Source: Gnetum montanum (taxonomy: Eukaryota; Streptophyta; Gnetopsida; Gnetales; Gnetaceae). Taken from it: a DNA stretch of 64,000 bases. Both the position numbers and the translations under genes were made by a program. The first letter of the stretch is position 1. Each line of letters begins with the position of its first letter. The notes beneath the pieces were generated by a model, which was not told the DNA's origin, did not search any database, and saw only the letters and a list, made by a program, of their open reading frames with translations. Shown here in pieces: positions 1 to 12,684 of this stretch. The stretch covers positions 269,320-333,319 of the forward strand of contig MNCI01017754.1 of assembly GCA_015680685.1 (NCBI GenBank), given 5' to 3'.

Positions 1-937
1 CCATAACCAGTGCTTGTAGCCTAAGTTTATTTCTTCTAAGGGGTGTGCTTTGAATTCTCACTTTTTTTCTTCTCTCTCTCTCTTTTTTTCTGTGTTTTTT
101 GTTTTTATGCATGAGAACCACACCATGCAAAGACTTCTTATTTTTATTAACTCAGCTTCCGATAATTCGGTAATGTCAAAGCAGTAAGAAAACTCAAGAA
201 GAAAACATCCAAGCACCGAAGAGAATGACCAACACAAATGCATCAAGTTCCCTTGAAGTCACACCCTCTGCAATCCTTGAGTCCTTCCTTAGTTTGAGAA
301 ATGCCCAGTCATCGATTCATTAAAGTTCTTATTAGAAAGGGACTGTACATTTCCATGACCAGAGAGACCATAGACTTTGTGGATGGATGGGTGAAGTGAA
401 CTTATTGCCTGCCATATCATAAAAACATACTTTAGTATCAACATCATAACTTAAAGGTAAAAACCAAACATTAGCAATCAATGAAAAATAGTTCATACCA
501 TTGGGAAGAATACTTATTAGGTGACAAACTTACAAGGTGGATAACACATGCACACACACACAAAAAATGAAAAAGTATAATGATGTTGTAAAACAAAAAC
601 AAGAAAAGTTAAAGAAATTTGTAAAAAAAAAATGTGTAAAACAAAAACTGTAAAACAAAAACATGTAAAAAAAACATGTAAAAAAAAACTTGTAAAACAA
701 AAATGTGTAAAACAAAAACTTAAAAGAACTAAGGGCCTCCAATGATCAGCATAGGTGGCCATCTCCCCCATGACTAAATTGCAAGGGAGAGATTGAAAAT
801 AATGAGTGTCTATTTTAATTTCATAAAAGTGTCCAACTTCTTCCCATTGATGTTCTCAGATTAAGGGGTTGAAGTTGGCAACACTCATACTCCAATGTAT
901 CTATGCCTCCATTGTTAACATGAGTTGTTTCCTCAGT
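1..937 (-). mobile_element. Non-coding internal part of a Ty3-type LTR element
   Basis: No coherent coding frame is visible. The stretch has short simple repeats: pyrimidine-rich (TC)n near 68-92, a CA run near 550, and a degenerate tandem array built on GTAAAACAAAAAC at about 585-725. Parts of it match in order and wording the region below the protease remnant in the copies near 26.57-26.95 kb and 59.5-59.9 kb, for example the CCTTGAAGTCACACCCT block and the CATCTCCCCCATGACTAA block. It is therefore the spacer that follows gag-protease in this family. Reverse transcriptase would be expected here in an autonomous element, and none is seen. Confidence 0.6.
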
Positions 938-3900
938 TCATTCCTTGCATATTGATTTGCTCTTTCTAGTAGCTTTCAACCATGGGGTGTGTACTACTTG
1001 TGTGGTTGCTACATACAGGAACCTTTGACTTTGTAGTTCTTGGGCACACCGAGTATATGGAAGAGATGTTGAACATTCTTCCATGTCATCACCCTCTGAG
1101 TCACTGTATGTGATGCATGGAACTTTCTTCTTCTCGATCCCTAGATATGCATCTATTGTACTTAGCCATGGCCTTCCCATTATAATTGGGAAGTCCCCTT
1201 CATTGTTATTAACTTCAATTACCAGGAAATCAGCTGGTTAGGACCAACCACAAATAGTGGTAACTATGTCCTTCCCCAATCCCAAGGGAATGGTGATGGA
1301 CTAGTCTACCAGCTCTAGTTGAATGTTTCTTTTCTTAAGTTGGGGCAGGTTCTAGGCTTGATACATTTCTCGTGAAATTAAGTTGACCCCAGAACCTGAG
1401 TAAAGAAGAGACTTATGTGGTGCGTTCTTGGCGATTTGTAAATAGATTAAGGGGCTTTCAGGATCAGTTAGTTTCCTAGAAAGGTGGCCTACCTTGATCC
1501 ATTCGGTTACAGTATGCATTAACATAACCATATGCGTACAGCTCTGTTGTTGTACTGAAGGGTGCTCTGAAGTTTTGGATGGTGGAGGAGTGTACCTAGA
1601 CTCAACCACTTGTTGTGAGAGCTTGTCTGGGCTTTTGGTTCTGAAGAAATGTCTTCTCTTTTTATAGTTGTCAAAACCAACAGCTGGTTGAATGTTTACT
1701 GCTCTCATAGCATGGCGTTGTTGCAGTTGAGTGGGGAGTTCCCCTTGCATTGTTGGAGCAGGTTGTATGGGAACTACAGGTGGAAGTGGTGCAGATGGAG
1801 TTGGAGGATGGTAAGTATGTGGGGTGCCTCCCAAAGGAGAAGGAGTTCTCCTAAAGTACTCCTGAACTTGGTAGTGACGTTGGGGAGTTGTGTGACTGAT
1901 AGAGTCACTTGGAGAAAATGTCTACTACACATAATATCCATAAGGATCAAGTTGTCGGTAAGGGTACTATTGTGTCGGTGGTGCCATCCCCAATGACTAT
2001 GGGTATTGTCACTGTTGATGTTGTTCGATGGGTTGTGGTGGAGTTCCACTTGGATAGTACGTTAATGGTTGGTGGAACTACCTTGGGTTACCTTGGGGAT
2101 AAGGTAACCTTCAGGGTGTCTGCCATTTGTTGAGTCTTGAGTTAAGTGCATACACCCCAGACTCTTGTAGATGTGAGATGATTAGACAACATCCCTTAGG
2201 ATGGTCATATTGGTAGATCTCACATCCATCATCATCGTCTATGTCTGAATCCACAACCTCATCGGAGATGGTAATTTTCCCCTTACCCTTGTTATATGCA
2301 GAGCCTAAATCTCTCCACTTTGTCTTGTTCTTGTCACTACTTCATTCCTCTTTAGACTCCTCTACAATTTTCAAGAAAGTTTCAAGTTTAGAGTCTAAGG
2401 AATCCCACAATTGATCTACCTTAGCCAATACTTCTATTGTTAGTTTTTGAATCGGCAAGGTTTTTTTGTTCACCAAATCTTCAAATGGTAACTCATCCTC
2501 TTCATCACAAAATTTCACTCCCTTCTTTCGAAGGCAAGGATCACGGTTGTATTCTTCCACACTCTCTCTTTTTCGTAGTTCACCTTCTTCTTTTGCTACT
2601 TGTTCCAACAAGCGATGAACTTCATGGACTCTAAGTTCTGATAGTCTCCCTTGGGCATAAGTCCCAAGGGTTCTTCTAGTTTCATGCCTTAGCCCATCCA
2701 CGATGTGGTGAAGTTGATCCCGTTGAGCATATCCATGGCCCAAGCAACAATGTAGCAATGCGTAGTAGTAGCCCATGGCAACATCCAAGGATTCATGAGT
2801 ACCTTGCTTCCATCCTTGGATCTACTTACCCAAGTTAGACACTATGGAGTACGTTTGATACTTATTGTTGAAGAGTTCTAACATCATACTCCATCTTCTA
2901 ATGGTTTCTGGTTCCAAGGACCAGCACAAACTCTATGCTTCCTTGGTGAGTGTCCTGGGAAACAACTTTAGTTTCTGCCACTCATTCTCTATGTTTTGCA
3001 AGGTGTAGGCATCATGGAATGCCTGTAAATGATGTTGCAGATCCGAATTGTATCCCCCTTCAAAGCGTGGGATGTTATTCATATCTAAGCGTTTGATCCA
3101 ACTGTCCTTTTGATGCCTTGTTGGAATTATTACTACCTCCATTATGTCGAGCATACTTTAGGTGGCAAGTAGGGGCTCATCATGATCATCTCTTTCATGA
3201 CGCCTGTGATGTCTTCTTCATTCCCTACTTTCCCTTCGTTCATGCCCTTGTCCTCTATCTCAACTCTCTCGTCGAGGTCTCTCATTTCGCCTACCTCTAT
3301 CCTTACCATTATGCTCTCTATGACTACACCCAGAGGTGGAAGAAGAGGGTGAGTGATGTGAAGAAGGGGAATAAGAAGGAGAACCATCACCATGACGATG
3401 TTTCTTACCTTCTCTTCTGTGGCTTCAGCCCCGATCGTGATGACGATCAAAGTGCCTGTCCTTATCATGAGTTGTTGTTCCCTTTGTGAACATTTGGTGT
3501 TCACAAGGATCAGAGCTAGGGTTGTGTATCATGGATTGTAGGTTCTGATACCCCACCTCCTCACTATTGTTAGGAGGGGGAACATCTTTCGATAGAGAAC
3601 TAGTTATAAGTGGTTCACCATCTCTGATTTCACTAAGGACGTGCAGGACCTCCTTGCCCTTCAACAATGTATGTTGGCTCTCCTTCCTTGAGTTCCTCAT
3701 ACGTTGTAAAGTTGTGGGATGGTAATCCCTCATGTCAAAGTCACCTATAATGTATTCATCATAGAGTTGTGTCATGCCAATCTATGTCAAAGCAAGGAGA
3801 AGCATGTTTGGGATAAATCGATCTAGAGGTAACACTATGTTACCTTGAAAGTCTCTCTAGTACATTTGTTTGTCCTAATGGAGGATAAAAGTAAAATTAG

Positions 3901-4036
3901 GAATATACTCATCAGAAAGAGTATATTCCACCCTATATTGTTGAGGCACTGGTGGATTTTGGTTATGTGTTTTTGATTGCCGACTATTCTTTGTATTGTC
4001 CCTAGGTGGTGAATTGCTCTTATGAGAAGAAGACAT
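938..4036 (-). pseudogene. Ty3-type gag-protease pseudogene (copy 1)
   Basis: This is a structural polyprotein plus retropepsin, broken by several stops and frame changes. The start codon (ATG at 4036 on the minus strand) gives MSSHKSNSPPRD, matching the gag starts of sister copies. The gag core lies at about 3154-2342, with RFEGGYNSDLQHHLQAFHD followed by a helical stretch containing LHHIVDGLRHETRR and a Glu/Lys-rich tail. The protease follows at about 1450-1140. The active-site segment reads LLYSGSGVNLIS where family members have D-S/T-G, so the catalytic Asp codon has become Tyr. Downstream, GDFPIIMGRPWL is the usual C-terminal protease motif. Reverse transcriptase and integrase are not seen. 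The protein would package element RNA into cytoplasmic particles; this copy cannot be functional. Confidence 0.8.
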
Positions 4037-4159
4037 TGTTATTTATCGATGTGCTATTTCACTGTTATAAAATTTTCTTATTTAATTAACCCTAAGGTTT
4101 GTTTAAGCTCTCAACAAAGTGAATGATCTCTTATGTTCTACTTAGCGCACAAACACTTA

Positions 4160-4179
4160 GTCCCTGGCAATGGCGCCTA
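4160..4179 (-). other. Primer-binding site of copy 1
   Basis: On the minus strand the bases next to the LTR read TAGGCGCCATTGCCAGGGAC. This closely matches the TGGCGCCGTTGCCGGGGA type of site, complementary to tRNA-Asp and typical of Athila/Tat-lineage Ty3 elements. It lies directly between the LTR end and the gag leader. Confidence 0.7.
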
Positions 4180-4994
4180 TGATGAGTGGCAAGGTACCCC
4201 TACACTCAACCATACGAATATGAGTGTAGCACACATGATCCAATTGAACTCCATAGACTAAGTGCCTACACACCTCATGGAACACTTAATGTTAATTATT
4301 CATTGTCTTCCCAGACTTACTTGTAGTTGTCACGGTGTATGGTTAAGTAAGTCTGAGGTATATGATTTTTATATCTTTTTATGTTTTTATCTCCTATGCT
4401 AACGAGTTGAAGGTTTGAAGAGATTAACTAACTAATTCTAACTAATGAACTAAGTCTAAATTAATCTAGCATCATCATCCGTTCCCACTTACCATACACA
4501 CCCTGAACCGATGCAACCGTGGCTACCAAATGCTAGTCATTGTTGGAATCACCACGCGTAATGCACGTGCTCGAAGTGGTCGTACTTAGGCACTTAACTA
4601 GGAGAGAAGGGTTGAGAGAGAAAGAAGTAAATAAATCATAAAGAATTTAAATAACAAATAATAAATAACAATAAATAAAAGCCTAATTAGCCTATTCCAT
4701 GCACTGCAAGGTTTATCCAAGAACTTCATCTTTATTTCCGTACACAAACTTGTGTTCAGGTACAATGTCTGCTCGAATAAAGATCCATTCACTTTAGGAC
4801 TCCTACTGCAGGCACATGGAAAATACTCTATCTCTGGAGTGATCAATCTGCTATAGTTTCCCTACTGTCTAGCCTAGGATGAGGAAACAAGGGAGAGCCG
4901 TCTCTTATTTATAGATATGACGGCACATCGCAATATTGTGTACGCGATATCGTGGGGGAGGATGCAATATCGCGGCCCATGCAATATCGCATCA
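4180..4994 (-). repeat. 5' LTR of copy 1
   Basis: This 815-bp LTR has the terminal inverted repeat TGATGA/TCATCA shared with the LTRs at 6214, 13079 and 29558. On the minus strand a TATA-like CTATAAATAAGA lies at 4903-4914, about 80 bp inside the LTR start, so U3 is short and R-U5 is long. Immediately beyond 4994 the sequence resumes inside the gag of another copy, so this element inserted into that gag. Confidence 0.78.
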
Positions 4995-5015
4995 CATAAA
5001 ATTACTTTTAATATT

Positions 5016-6068
5016 TTGCAAGATGTAGGCATTGTGGAATGCCTGAAGGTGGTGTTGAGGATCAACATTGTAACCACCCTTAAATTTGGGCATATTTTTA
5101 ATGTCAAGCCATTTGATATGGTTGTCTCTTACATGCTTGGTTGAAATATATGTAGCTACCTTGATGTTAATCATGCTTTAAGAAGCCAATAGGGGTTCAT
5201 CATCATGATTAAGTTTGTAAGCTCTATTATAGCAATGTCCCAATTGGTGCTTATGTCTTTCTCTATCCTCTCTTCTATCCTTGCATCTTCTTTGTTCACA
5301 TCATCAGAGTGCCTTCAGTTATGATTATGATGTCCATGAGTCCTTATTTCCTCCTTGTCATGATTACAATATCTTTGTATCCTCCTATCAATTTCCATTA
5401 ATGATTATGAGGATAAAGATGAGGTAGTGGAAGAATAGTGCAAGCCTGTGCTCCTTCTTCTCTATGGGATCTAGTAGAAACTCTTGGCCTTGAGTACTAC
5501 TTATACTTCAAGTTTGTTGCCTCCCTTCAATGTGTCTCTTCTAAGGCAGAATGCAATTGAACTTCAATAGGTTCCTCCAATTGGATGATAGGTGTTTGCA
5601 AATGGACTTCATGATTTTGGTGGAGTTGTTCAGTGATGAATGCATCTTCATCAAGCTCTTCTAAGACAACCAGAGAGTTGAGCTACTTTCCTTTATCATG
5701 GACATGTTTAATCTTCATGGAACCATCTTTGTTTACTTGCTCTTTAGTAGGGGCTGATAGGACCTCATTATGTATTTGGTCACATGATACCTATCAAGTT
5801 TATTGCTTAGATTCATGCCCCTTAGAGCTATTTGAACCATGATGAGCACCAAGCACTTTGGAGGTAGAACAATGTTACCTTGGAGATATCTCCACCCTAT
5901 TTGTCCATCTTTGTGAAATATGAAAGTAAAATTAGGATGATGAGGATCATGATGAGCCTATGAAATCCTTGGTTGCATTGGAATACTCCATTCTTCTTTG
6001 TCATTGATTTTGTCATTGCCCCTTTTTGTCTCTTTAGCAAGTGATGATGTATCTTTGTTTGAAGCCAT
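5016..6068 (-). pseudogene. Ty3-type gag pseudogene (copy 2), interrupted
   Basis: This is the N-terminal half of the same gag family. A start codon at 6068 on the minus strand gives MASNKDTSSLAKETKRG. The core motif KFKGGYNVDPQHHLQAFHN lies at about 5090-5020 and matches copy 1 at 3090-3010. The reading frame contains many stops. It stops abruptly where the copy 1 LTR begins, so the rest of this gag should lie left of the window, beyond copy 1. The remnant is non-functional. Confidence 0.7.
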
Positions 6069-6213
6069 GTTGTGGTTTAAGACATTTGGTTAACTGTGCT
6101 TGCTTTTAGAGTTATTAAAATGTTATGAATTTTAACTTTGAATTGCTCATACAATGAACTTTGTAAAATCAATTACTCAGCATACATTGATACATCTCCA
6201 ACAACAGCACCAA

Positions 6214-7088
6214 TGATGAGCAGTGGAGCAATACAGCACCAAACCATACAAGTCACTAGTGTTAATGCATGACCCGATCATAATTTGTAGATGAGGAAAT
6301 GTTAATATGTTAGGAATTGGTTTAAGCCCATGACCATTGTCTTCCCATGCAAAGCTAGTGAAATCTAATTGTATGGTTTAGCTCACCATGAGGTATAAGA
6401 TAATTGATGTTGTTTGGTCATTTGTACTCCTAGTAAACATGTTGAAAATGAAAATGATTTCTAAGTTTAAGTAAACAAGTTAACAAATCTATCCTAGCCT
6501 AAGGCAATGAATAACCATTCCTGATTTTTCATACATGTCTTAGGTTTGTGTAATCGTTATTGTGATTACCAAGTACCTCACTACTAGGTGAACAAAGCAA
6601 TAATACTATTGGGTTACGAAACATCATACTTAACACTCAAAATCAATCATATCCATTTCACTTACTAGTAACAAGTGGAATAAGTGCTTGGGAAAGTAAA
6701 GTGTAAATCTAGTAAATAGTAAACATTATGCTAAGTAAAAATAGAAATCTAGAAGAATGTTGCAATAGTGAGAAATAGCTTAATATTTATTTCTACTCAC
6801 ACTTATGTCCAAATATAAGATGTTCAAACAAAGATGTCGTTTAGTACATCACACTACACTACGATCATTCATACTTCTAATTGTTAAGCCTAAGTGCATG
6901 AAACAAAATTGCAAGAGTTTTGTTTCTAGTGAAATAAAACTTCTACAAATTGTGTGCCTAAGTGTCATATTTATAGGGCTGCACACATCTCGAGATATCA
7001 TATCAATGATAATGTAGCATGTGCTACAATATCATAATTATGACATCATTGTTGTGATACCATTGTTAATCAAAAACTTACTTTATCA
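6214..7088 (-). repeat. 5' LTR of copy 2
   Basis: The LTR starts TGATGAG and ends TTTATCA, the family termini. A degenerate primer-binding site (about 6190-6213) lies between it and the copy 2 gag leader. A minus-strand TATA box (CTATAAATATG, about 6966-6976) lies about 110 bp inside the LTR start. The next base begins a different, partial LTR copy, a clean nested-insertion boundary. Confidence 0.7.
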
Positions 7089-7568
7089 TGAGCAAATCAA
7101 GCAATGCCACTACTAGGTTACTAGATAACTACACTTAGCACTCAAAACTAGTTGTATCCATTCTGCTTACTAATATTTGTAAAGTAAAATGCTTAGGAAA
7201 TGTAAATGATTAAACTAGAAAAATAGGAAAATTATTCTAAGTAAACAAATAAAACTAAGTCGATGCTGCAATGATGCAAATCAATCTCAATCTTTCTTGT
7301 TGATCATAAACTATGTCGAAGTACAATTCACTTAAATAAAGACACCATACAATTGCTCAACACCACATCATAGACATTCACTCTATCACTAATACTACAA
7401 AAAAAAACTGCAAAAATCTAGCTAAGGATAGAATGAAAAGTCATCAATTGTATGCCCAAGTGTTGGTATTTATAGGGCTACATAGATCCTAAGACATTGC
7501 ATCAACAATGATGTAGGATGATCTATGACATCGTAGATATCGTAATGGCAAAAAATTTGGTTTTATCA
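7089..7568 (-). repeat. Partial 3' LTR of a third element
   Basis: This 480-bp fragment repeats the LTR part seen at about 6578-7088, including its own TATA box (about 7466-7476), and ends ATCA. Next to it, reading on the minus strand, is a polypurine tract (GTCGTGGGGATA, about 7569-7580). That marks it as the 3' LTR of the element occupying 7581-10870. Its other part was displaced by the copy 2 insertion and should lie left of the window. Confidence 0.7.
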
Positions 7569-7789
7569 TATCCCCACGACTAATTGGAGACTTACCCTTA
7601 AGTTAAAAGAAAATGAGAATAGAGTTCCTTACAAAATTAGGAGGTAGACTTGACTTGACATGACTAACTATTTACATGACTCTGTGAGTGCCACATTGGT
7701 GTGTTTACAAAATGACATAGTAAACATGACAAAAAAATAAAACAAAAAGCTGAAGTAACATGATGTAGCTTTATGTTCATAGTGGTGGA

Positions 7790-10524
7790 GGCTCTTCCAT
7801 TGACTTCTTCCCTTTGTCATCAGGCTTCTGAAATTGATAATGATTCAGGAGTGCTTGAAGCTTCTCTTCTTTCATTCTTGGGTCATGTACCATCCATGCT
7901 AATTCTGTGATGTTTGATGAAGCAAGTACCTTCCATGGGCATGATAGTTGTAGAAATATCTAATTTGCTTTGACATACCATCTTGCAAACTATTTCCTGT
8001 CTTCTTTAAAAGCTTTGGCTACCTTTCTGAGTTCCTGGTAATCAAACATTTTATGTGTCAAGTTTGCTACTACGTATTTTTACCCTTGGTAGCTAGCTTT
8101 GATAATTTATAATTCCAAGTTTGTCACATGTAATTTTTGTAAGGCCTTCTTTCAATTGACAAACTCCTTCTCATATAGTGCATATACTACCACTACATGT
8201 TACTCTAGCTCATTTTGAGGCTATCCTACTATTAACATGGCCAAGTTAGCATACCAAAGGTTTGCTAACCCCATGTATTCTATTAGATCCTCTATCTGTA
8301 GGTCCTTATGTTTGATTTTAGCCTAGTGGACGTGGGCTAAACTATCCAAGATGGGATGATAATGTGGAGTCTAAGCTATGATAGAACTAATCTTGGCCTT
8401 TTCCATCTAGATTTCTTTCTCATTTATCTACTTGTACATGTCCACTTGGTCCCTAAAATGTTCCTTAAGCTTTTTATGTCTTTTGGCCTCATTCTTCCAT
8501 GCACTTATTTCAATGGATGATTTTTTTCTGATAGCATGGACTTTTTTCATTGATAAGGTCCTATTCTCTTGGGTCAATTGGCTCATGTCCTAGTTGACTC
8601 TGATTAATTATTTTGGACACTAATCAATACTTTTCTTGAGAACATTCTTCTATTTCTCCACATCTATCAACCTTGTGTTATCAGTGGCAAGCTTTTGATT
8701 TTACTCTTATAAGGTTTTGAGAGCTTTAGTATGTGCATAGGTTTGTGCCTTAGTAATAGATGCATTCCAGATTACCTTCTCTCTTTTCATCTCAATCATG
8801 ATGTTATGGACAATGAGTTTCCTGAACTAATTTGTGCAAAACTGATCAAGCTAGTCCAAGGCTACAAATCATGTAGGATCTCAAAATTCTGCTCTTAAAG
8901 ATACCAATTCATCTTGGAGTCTTTGTACTTCATTTTCTATGTGTTCTTCCTTGGTTTCTATCATTACCAACTTTCCCTTGGCCTTGGTGGCCATCAAATC
9001 AAACTGCACTATAGTAATATCATCAAGAATATTAGAAAGATTCTAGATAAATTGGCCTATTTGTAGTAGTCTGTCTAGAACATTCTCATGTTTGACTAAA
9101 GTCATTAAGATTTCGACTAACATTTGAGCATCTCTTGCTCTAGATATATTGGCTAGTGGCATAATAGGAACATTAAATGATTCCTTGATGTGATCAGTGA
9201 TTACTTCTGTGGCTCTTGCTGCATCCTAATGTTGCATGACCATCATTGTGGCACCTTCACTAGTTTCTAGCATCACTTGGAAAGATGCAACATTTTCAAA
9301 TATTTGTTGTGCCCAATTGTCCTCTTCTCCTACCTGTAGTGACACCTACCCCCTTGCAAGATCTGTTGAAATTATGGGCCTCATAAAGCTTTCTCTTATT
9401 TTGTAAAGATTGGAGCCCTCCCTTGCTCTCCAGTTGATGGTTTCTATGATTTAACATAGATGGTTCATGGATGGTTTCTATTCTTGTGGCAGTGGTGGCG
9501 AAGCTTGGTGGTTGACTACTAGGTCTTACTTGTTACTGTTTCCCAGTAGTGGGAATGTTATCAGCATGAGTTAAACCTAAATCTCCCTCAATGCCCACTG
9601 GCTTTTCTAACTGATCTTTCTTTGGCAACACTAATTTTGACATTTCTGCATAAGAGGCATTCTAGGCTTTTCTGAGGTCATCATTGGTGTAGCCTAGAAT
9701 TCCTACTTGTTTACATAACTTCTTTATTAGGTAAGGAAATGGCATTTTTGGCTTCCTTTCCTTCTACTCCTCAAACTACCTTTGACTCTCCAAAAATATT
9801 AGATGTGCAATGTTGGCATTGAATTTTTCCATTAGTATCGCACTTCCCCTAGTTGCATATGTTGAGATTCTATTGAGCCTTTTTGTTAGGAACAAGTGGT
9901 AAGTCCTAATCTTAAAATGGATTTTCTCCTCAGTTGTGAGCTCATTGTAGTCTATATCTTCTTCACCATAGGGCATTTGCAACCATAGCTTCTTTGCATC
10001 TGTAGTTGATTTTGTTGAAATCTTTGCCACATTGGCTCCTTCATTAGGAATGCTCAAGGCTTTGGTGATTGCCTCTAGTAAGTAGTCCCTTCTATCTTTA
10101 TAGTTGCATCATCTTTTTTATTTTTCCAAAATTGGTAGACCTCTCCCAAGTGCCATTTTGTATTGGTAGATAATGTTGGCCATAATGAAGATGCCTGGAG
10201 TTGTGTTCTTACAGCTTCTAAGGCAAATTCTATGAATGGACCAAAGTTTAATTCCACAATGACTATGGACATGATGGACTTTTCTTAGATGGCCTAGAGG
10301 CATTCATTGGACAATGTTTGTGTTGGTGTTGATGGTGCCTCTACCTCTACTTGTGTGGAGTTCTCAATAGCAAGATTTTGTTAATGAATGCTAAATGACT
10401 AAGCCTCCTAGTCTACATCTATGACTTTCAGGGTTTTTTCTCTCGCTTTATGTCTCCTACAACCTATTGATCTTTTTCCACCATGTTGGGAAGGTCCTTT
10501 GACTATTGGTCTCTTCAAGGCCAT
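7790..10524 (-). pseudogene. Extra ORF of the Ty3-type family, broken (copy A)
   Basis: This is a 2.7-kb remnant between the missing pol region and the 3' LTR. The start (ATG at 10524, minus strand) gives MALKRPIVKGPSQHGGKRS, aligning with the start at 24900 in the 13-30 kb element. The best-preserved part (about 10272-9650) reads HFKIRTYHLFLTKRL, then RGSAILMEKFNANIAHL, then PFPYLIKKLCKQVGI. This arrangement recalls the putative plant transposon protein domain found as an additional ORF in plant Ty3 elements; that assignment is inference. The C-terminal 1.5 kb looks helical but is full of stops. The function of such extra ORFs is unknown. The shared position in two copies shows the ORF belonged to the element and was not captured by chance. 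Confidence 0.55.
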
Positions 10525-11686
10525 CTACAATCAATAAGAGTTTGAGATTATTGAAGTATTCAAATTAGTTCTTAATAGTTCATGATCCTTCTCATATTCT
10601 TGGTCTAATCAAGTTCTTATCTTATCACGATTATAGAATTTGAAAAATTTTGAAAAGAAACCCCCCAGTGCTATACTTCTAATTATTATGACCTTTCACA
10701 ATTGTCATTTTCTCATTTATTGTGCCCCTATTTGGCTAATATGGTTAAGTGGAAGGATTCGTTAAGTCTTTTGGCTTAAATTTGGTTAGTTACCTAGTAT
10801 GTTCTTATTGTTCTTTTACACTTACCCTTTATAATGTTTTCCAAGCATTAGGAAATTTTGGCTTATTGTTCTGTTACACTTACCCTTTATAATGTCTTCA
10901 GAGTACAATTTTACTAACGTTTATCATTGTCATCCACAAAAATTGAATAATTGTAGAGAAAATTAATGATGGTTATGTGTAGTAGAGAAATGTAAAGGAA
11001 ATAAAAAAATATATCTTCATCACCTATGCCTTTGAACTTGAATAATCAGCTCAAGCAAGGTGCAAATACAATTGATACATATGAAGGTACAGTAAATGAC
11101 CTAAGCTCATCAAGTAGGTTCCAGGAAAGCTAGTATATAACAATTATCTGACTTTTAAAGATTTTTTAAAGTCCTAGTTTGTTGGCAAGAATTATCACTT
11201 GCATCTTACGAATCACATATACACAAAAAAAATTTGTAAAATAAATAGTTGATACTAAATGAACAATGAAGGTTTCCGCATCAAAGCAATAGAAAAGGCT
11301 TCAATTTCAGTTTCATAAATTACATCATTTTTACATTATGGTTACAATGGTCTTTTATTGAAATAATCCCATTTTGAGCAAGCTAGATGAATGTGAAGAC
11401 ATGGAGGTTTAGACATGAAGCAGTAGATAGTAGAGTATATTCTTGTGTCATATTAATATCACCCTTCATTAAGAACTATTGAAAATGATGATGACTATGC
11501 AAAATTTTAAAAAGGTTAATCAATTCTTAAATAAAATTTAATAATGGCCCATGGCCACACACAATGCCTCTTCCTCCACATGAGGGGAAACCTGACAGAA
11601 AGTTATATAGAAATTATATTAGGCAACTTTAAAGGCAACTGATTGTTGTACAAAAAGTATATTAGCAATTTTCATTATAGCTTTAT
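10525..11686. other. Element leader remnant and AT-rich spacer
   Basis: 10525-10870 aligns with the sequence upstream of the extra ORF at 24901-25210, after which the match ends, so this element is truncated there. A direct duplication of about 58 bp (unit containing TTACACTTACCCTTTATAATG) sits at 10809-10905. The remainder is AT-rich with no gene that I can see. Confidence 0.5.
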
Positions 11687-11800
11687 AACAATGAGGCATT
11701 AGTCTAATGGTACTTGGAAGGTCCAAGTTATGAGTTCAATTTTGGTGGACAATGTTGAATTATAAAGTTTTAATTTTACTATATGTATTTGTGGTAAATG
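11687..11800 (+). repeat. tRNA-derived SINE, copy 1
   Basis: An A-box-like TTAGTCTAATGGTA (about 11699-11712) and a B-box-like GAGTTCAATTTTGG (about 11732-11745) sit at tRNA spacing. They are followed by a tail GTTGAATTATAAAGTTTTAATT shared with the next copy. There is no tRNA acceptor or anticodon fold, so this is a SINE remnant and not a tRNA gene. Confidence 0.6.
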
Positions 11801-11907
11801 TTGCTAAGAAAAAGATTCCAAGTTCCAACATTCCGTACCATTTTCTAAAAATCCATTTTTATAGTTCAATGTTACTTCTAGTGTTAGTTCTAACTTTGAT
11901 CTTTTTA

Positions 11908-12036
11908 ATAATGATGGTTACGTAGTGGTAAGACTCTTAATTTGGAAGCTCTAAGTCAGGTTTGATTCTAGTAGGCAATGTTGAGTTATAAAGTTCTAAT
12001 TAGACCATATATCTTAGGACATACCTATATTTCAAC
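11908..12036 (+). repeat. tRNA-derived SINE, copy 2
   Basis: An A box GGTTACGTAGTGGTA (11916-11930) and a B box CAGGTTTGATTCTAG (about 11957-11971) are clear RNA polymerase III internal promoter motifs. The body (GTTGAGTTATAAAGTTCTAATTAGACC) matches copy 1, and the tail (CATACCTATATTTCAACTATTTG) matches the minus-strand copies. Confidence 0.65.
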
Positions 12037-12534
12037 TATTTGTTTCTAGTTTAGCTTCACTTATTTATTTTTAACATTAGCATTGGTTTCATTAATTATG
12101 ATACCCTTGTCTTAGATTATCATTCTTTTGCTAGTATGTCTTGTGACCTAAATCTTAGATATGTGATGTATAATCTATTTGTTATAGCTTGATAGTATGC
12201 CTTTCTTTTTTGTGTGCTAGATGAATTTAATTCTCTTGAGAATAGCATATTTGTAGGTTTTGGAGATCAAGAGCCCTTGAAGATGAGTTCCATGTGTTTC
12301 TTTCTTGTGCTATGACTACCCATTTGAGACAACCTTATAATGTTACAAAAAAAAATTGTATGATTTGTTTTTTATGTCTCCATTAGTGCTTGGTCAATTT
12401 GTAGAGTCTTTCTTTATCTTTCATGAAAATGCAATATGTGTCTAGTAGGCCTTTAGACATAATAAAGCTTCATGTCATTTCATTTCAAATTAATATTTAT
12501 ATTATGATACATGTTATTTTGTTATTAAGGGAGG

Positions 12535-12680
12535 AGGTTTTAGAACCCAAAATAATTGAAACATAGGTACACCCTAAGATAGAATTTTATAACTAAATGC
12601 TACTTAGTAGAATCGAATTTGTCACCTAAGGTTATAGGCCAAGACTCATACCACTAGCCTAACATCTCATTGTTATTAAG
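12535..12680 (-). repeat. tRNA-derived SINE, copy 3
   Basis: On the minus strand the A box GGCTAGTGGTATGAG (about 12646-12660) and B box AATTCGATTCTAC (about 12606-12618) are followed by a tail ending CCTATGTTTCAATTATTTTGG. It is the same family as copies 1 and 2, in opposite orientation. Confidence 0.68.
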
Positions 12681-12684
12681 AGGT

